From contig CALKCV010000143.1 in assembly GCA_938083405.1 (NCBI GenBank), positions 1-7,094 on the forward strand: 7,094 nt of DNA, in the 5' to 3' direction. The position numbers and the translations under genes were made by a program. Positions 5,505 through 7,094 of the stretch are shown one piece after another. The notes under the pieces were generated by a model, which did no database searches, had not been told where the DNA came from, and saw only the letters and a program-made list of their open reading frames with translations. The number at the start of each line of letters is the position of its first letter. The first letter of the stretch is position 1. The DNA comes from an uncultured Microcoleaceae cyanobacterium (lineage in GTDB: Bacteria; Cyanobacteriota; Cyanobacteriia; Cyanobacteriales; Microcoleaceae).

Positions 5505-5583
5505 TATTAGCTAAAAACAAAACAGTAAATGGTATTTTGATATATTATTCCTCGTCGCGCAAGTAGTATTTGTAACTTAATCT
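5505..5583. promoter_or_regulatory. Divergent intergenic region between FAAL and GT4 genes
   Basis: These 79 bp must hold the start signals of both divergent genes unless promoters lie inside the coding regions. The region is AT-rich around TTTTGATATATTATT (5535-5549). Candidate elements include TATATT (5541-5546) and TTGATA (5537-5542) on the plus strand, but no pair with normal spacing is visible for either direction. Neither gene has a clear SD. The close back-to-back placement suggests shared control; this is inference. Confidence 0.4.
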
Positions 5584-6807
5584 ATGAAAGTCGCAATTAT
5601 TTCCTCTGGTTTTCTTCCAGTAGTCGATGGAGTAACGGTTACAGCATTATATCGATTGAAAAAACTTAGCGAGTGGGGGCACGAAGTTTTATTTTTTTGC
5701 CCGGACTACAGTTCTCTAGAAACTGTCTATCCCAACTGGAGAGATTACGCGGGAAATATCCTGCCTGGAGTCAGGATTATTAATTTGCACAGCACTCAGT
5801 TTATGGATTTAGATTTTGAACGGAATGTCAGTATTAAATCTTATAAAACTCTCTTAGCAGAATTAGAAAAATTTCAACCCGATATCGTTCACGTTGACGA
5901 ACCAGAACGCTTATTTTTTGGTTTTTTCCGCAGAACGGGAATAGATTACGCGAAAAAAGCCAATATTCCCTGCGTCTGTTTTTTCCGCACCAACTTTCTC
6001 GAATACGCCGACGATTATTTCCCCCTACCACCAGCGGGAATAGCAGCAGTAAGCTACGTTTTTAAAAAAATATTCCTCTGGATTTACAACAGCTACGATT
6101 TGACAATGTTTACGAGTCCTATTACTTACGAGAAAAATGTCAAAATGGGGGTAAAAAATGGAGTTTATGCGAATTTACTCGGTTTTGATTCCGATAAGTT
6201 TAATCCCGATTTTCGCGAAGAGGGTTTTTTCGGGAAAAATTATCAGCTTCCAGAAATAGATACGCGGGTAAAGTTAATCTTTGTCAGTCGTTTAACACCG
6301 GATAAAGGTTGGGGATTTGGTCTGAAAGCTTTTGCTAGAGTTAAGGAAATTGTTAATTTAGATAATGTTGCTATTTTGGTAGCTGGCGACGGACCGATGC
6401 TGGAGGAGATTGAGAAGAAATTCAGCGAGTTAAATCTCAATTTCTATTTATTAGGTAGAGTAGCCCCAGAAAAGATGCCTGCTTTATTCGCTAATAGCGA
6501 TATTCACGCAACAAATTCAGAGAAAGAAAATAGAGGTTTAACTATTATCGAGGCTTTCGCTTCCGGGATTCCTGTTATTGCTCCTCGGGCTGGTGGAGTG
6601 GTAGAAAATATTGAAGATGGAGTTAATGGTTTTTTGTACGCTCCCCAGGATGTAGAAGATTTCGCAGGGAAGTTGAAGTTATTAATAGAAAACTCTAATT
6701 TGCGGGAGGAAATGGGGCGCAAAGGTCTCGAATGCGTCGGCAAATATGATTGGGAAGAGTCGGTTTCTAACTTGGTTGCTATCTGGGAAGATCGGATTAA
6801 TAATTAA
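5584..6807 (+). CDS. Glycosyltransferase family 4 (GT-B fold), SqdX/SQD2-like layout
   Basis: The 407-residue retaining glycosyltransferase is probably cytoplasmic or membrane-associated. The N-terminal Rossmann domain starts MKVAIISSGFLPVVDGVT (1-18), the donor/acceptor loop typical of GT4 lipid glycosyltransferases, followed by WGHEVLFFCPDY (31-42) and FQPDIVHVDEPERL (97-110). The C-terminal domain shows FVSRLTPDKG (233-242, with R236 and K241 as nucleotide-phosphate contacts), VAGDGP (266-271), and the E-x7-E motif ENRGLTIIE (315-323), then AFASGIPVIAPRAGGVVENI (324-343) and DGVNGFLY (345-352). The usual (E)xFGL is NRGL here. The N-terminal half resembles sulfoquinovosyltransferase SqdX and other diacylglycerol or phosphoinositol mannosyl-type enzymes, so a lipid acceptor is plausible; donor and product are unknown. 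No SD precedes the ATG. The final codons lie inside a heptamer tandem repeat. Confidence 0.93.
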   Translation: MKVAIISSGFLPVVDGVTVTALYRLKKLSEWGHEVLFFCPDYSSLETVYPNWRDYAGNILPGVRIINLHSTQFMDLDFERNVSIKSYKTLLAELEKFQPDIVHVDEPERLFFGFFRRTGIDYAKKANIPCVCFFRTNFLEYADDYFPLPPAGIAAVSYVFKKIFLWIYNSYDLTMFTSPITYEKNVKMGVKNGVYANLLGFDSDKFNPDFREEGFFGKNYQLPEIDTRVKLIFVSRLTPDKGWGFGLKAFARVKEIVNLDNVAILVAGDGPMLEEIEKKFSELNLNFYLLGRVAPEKMPALFANSDIHATNSEKENRGLTIIEAFASGIPVIAPRAGGVVENIEDGVNGFLYAPQDVEDFAGKLKLLIENSNLREEMGRKGLECVGKYDWEESVSNLVAIWEDRINN

Positions 6808-6834
6808 TAATTAATAATTAATAATTAATAATTA
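6797..6834 (+). repeat. Heptamer tandem repeat (TTAATAA), about 5.4 copies
   Basis: TTAATAA is repeated perfectly at 6797, 6804, 6811, 6818 and 6825, with a partial copy to 6834. It is like the short tandemly repeated heptamers long known from cyanobacterial genomes. It encodes the last residues (INN) and the stop of the GT4 gene. With two or more copies the encoded end is unchanged, so slippage here should be neutral for the protein. Confidence 0.95.
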
Positions 6835-6877
6835 CGGCTTCTGAATTTGGGAAGAGCATATTAGCAGTAAGTTGGTT

Positions 6878-6899
6878 CGTAGTAATCGCTTTAGCGATT
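6878..6899. repeat. Single arm of the GTAGTAATCGCTTTAGCGATT repeat
   Basis: The 22 bases at 6878-6899 match the left arm of the hairpins at 2132-2152 (21 of 21 over the shared part) and 2826-2847 (one mismatch). No complementary arm follows within the next 60 bases, so this looks like a broken or partial copy. Just after it, TATAGCAATCC (6905-6915) resembles the terminus of the element at 639-775. Confidence 0.7.
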
Positions 6900-6934
6900 G
6901 AAATTATAGCAATCCGTTAGCCATCGTGACATCT

Positions 6935-6951
6935 AAGAAACCCGGTTTCTT
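6935..6951. repeat. Short palindrome AAGAAACC-C-GGTTTCTT
   Basis: Arms of 8 bp (6935-6942 and 6944-6951) lie around a single C. It shares the GAAACCCGGTTT core with the 14-bp palindrome at 1324-1354, so it is probably a member of the same dispersed family. Confidence 0.65.
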
Positions 6952-6955
6952 TGAC

Positions 6956-7094
6956 AATACCTTCGCCATTTTTCTGTAGGTTGTGCGGACCTTCGTGGAA
7001 CCCAACAAAATCGTAGTGACAACCAACGATTTTGTTGGGTTTCGCAGGCTTAACCCAACCTACGAATCGTATTTTTTATTTTGGCGAAGGTATT
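6956..7094. mobile_element. Fold-back (MITE-like) element with nested inverted repeats, possibly cut by the window edge
   Basis: AATACCTTCGCCA (6956-6968) is perfectly inverted as TGGCGAAGGTATT (7082-7094). Nested inside, GTAGGTTG (6976-6983) is inverted as CAACCTAC (7056-7063). Innermost, AACCCAACAAAATCGT (6999-7014) and ACGATTTTGTTGGGTT (7026-7041) form a 16-bp perfect stem with an 11-nt loop. The whole unit of at least 139 bp has no coding capacity. The terminal repeat may extend past the window, so the true right end and any target duplication cannot be seen. The inner sequence (GTAGGTTGGGTT... and AACCCAACA) is of a type I know as frequent in cyanobacterial intergenic DNA. Confidence 0.75.

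Noticed and set aside
5584..6807. Naming the GT4 gene sqdX or hglT
   Set aside because: The N-terminal layout is similar to lipid GT4 enzymes, but no sqdB or heterocyst glycolipid genes are adjacent, and motifs alone cannot fix donor and acceptor.
1..7094. tRNA, rRNA or riboswitch
   Set aside because: No cloverleaf with a TTCGA-type arm, no rRNA stretches and no conserved riboswitch core were seen on either strand by eye.

Overview
The window looks like chromosomal DNA of a filamentous cyanobacterium, probably of the Oscillatoria/Microcoleus type. By eye I count seven exact HIP1 octamers (GCGATCGC, starting at 300, 1368, 1426, 3462, 4345, 4800 and 5356), where chance predicts about 0.1. The gene families fit too: a PEP-CTERM protein, XisH/XisI, a Uma2-family nuclease-like protein, a stand-alone fatty acyl-AMP ligase and a GT4 glycosyltransferase. 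Intergenic DNA is full of small palindromic repeats, as is common in this group.

Layout. Positions 1-431 (+) hold the 3' end of a PEP-CTERM surface or secreted protein, closed by a strong intrinsic terminator (473-506). A MITE-like element (639-775) follows. Next comes a decayed xisH, of which only the C-terminal 46 codons remain (801-941), overlapping the start of an intact xisI (929-1264). A perfect 14-bp palindrome separates xisI from a Uma2-family gene (1420-2079, +). This gene converges on a small fatty-acid-hydroxylase/sterol-desaturase-type membrane enzyme (2212-2712, -). Two related small palindromic elements bracket the desaturase (2081-2214 and 2779-2901). The first supplies the desaturase's own stop codon.

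Further along the minus strand lie a secreted TonB-C-like protein with a four-cysteine tail (2972-3568) and a full-length fatty acyl-AMP ligase (3738-5504). The ligase is divergent, across only 79 bp, from a GT4 glycosyltransferase (5584-6807, +). A heptamer tandem repeat runs through the end of that gene. The last 250 bp hold repeat arms and a large fold-back element (6956-7094) whose right inverted terminus coincides with the window edge.

How the genes may work together: acyl activation (FAAL), a GT4 glycosyltransferase and a di-iron hydroxylase/desaturase could contribute to one lipid or glycolipid route. No acyl carrier protein, PKS or NRPS gene is in view, so this is inference. I see no complete, clearly new system. 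The most informative observations are the xisH relic with its adjacent mobile repeat, the repeat-derived stop codon of the desaturase, and the FAAL/GT4 divergent pair.
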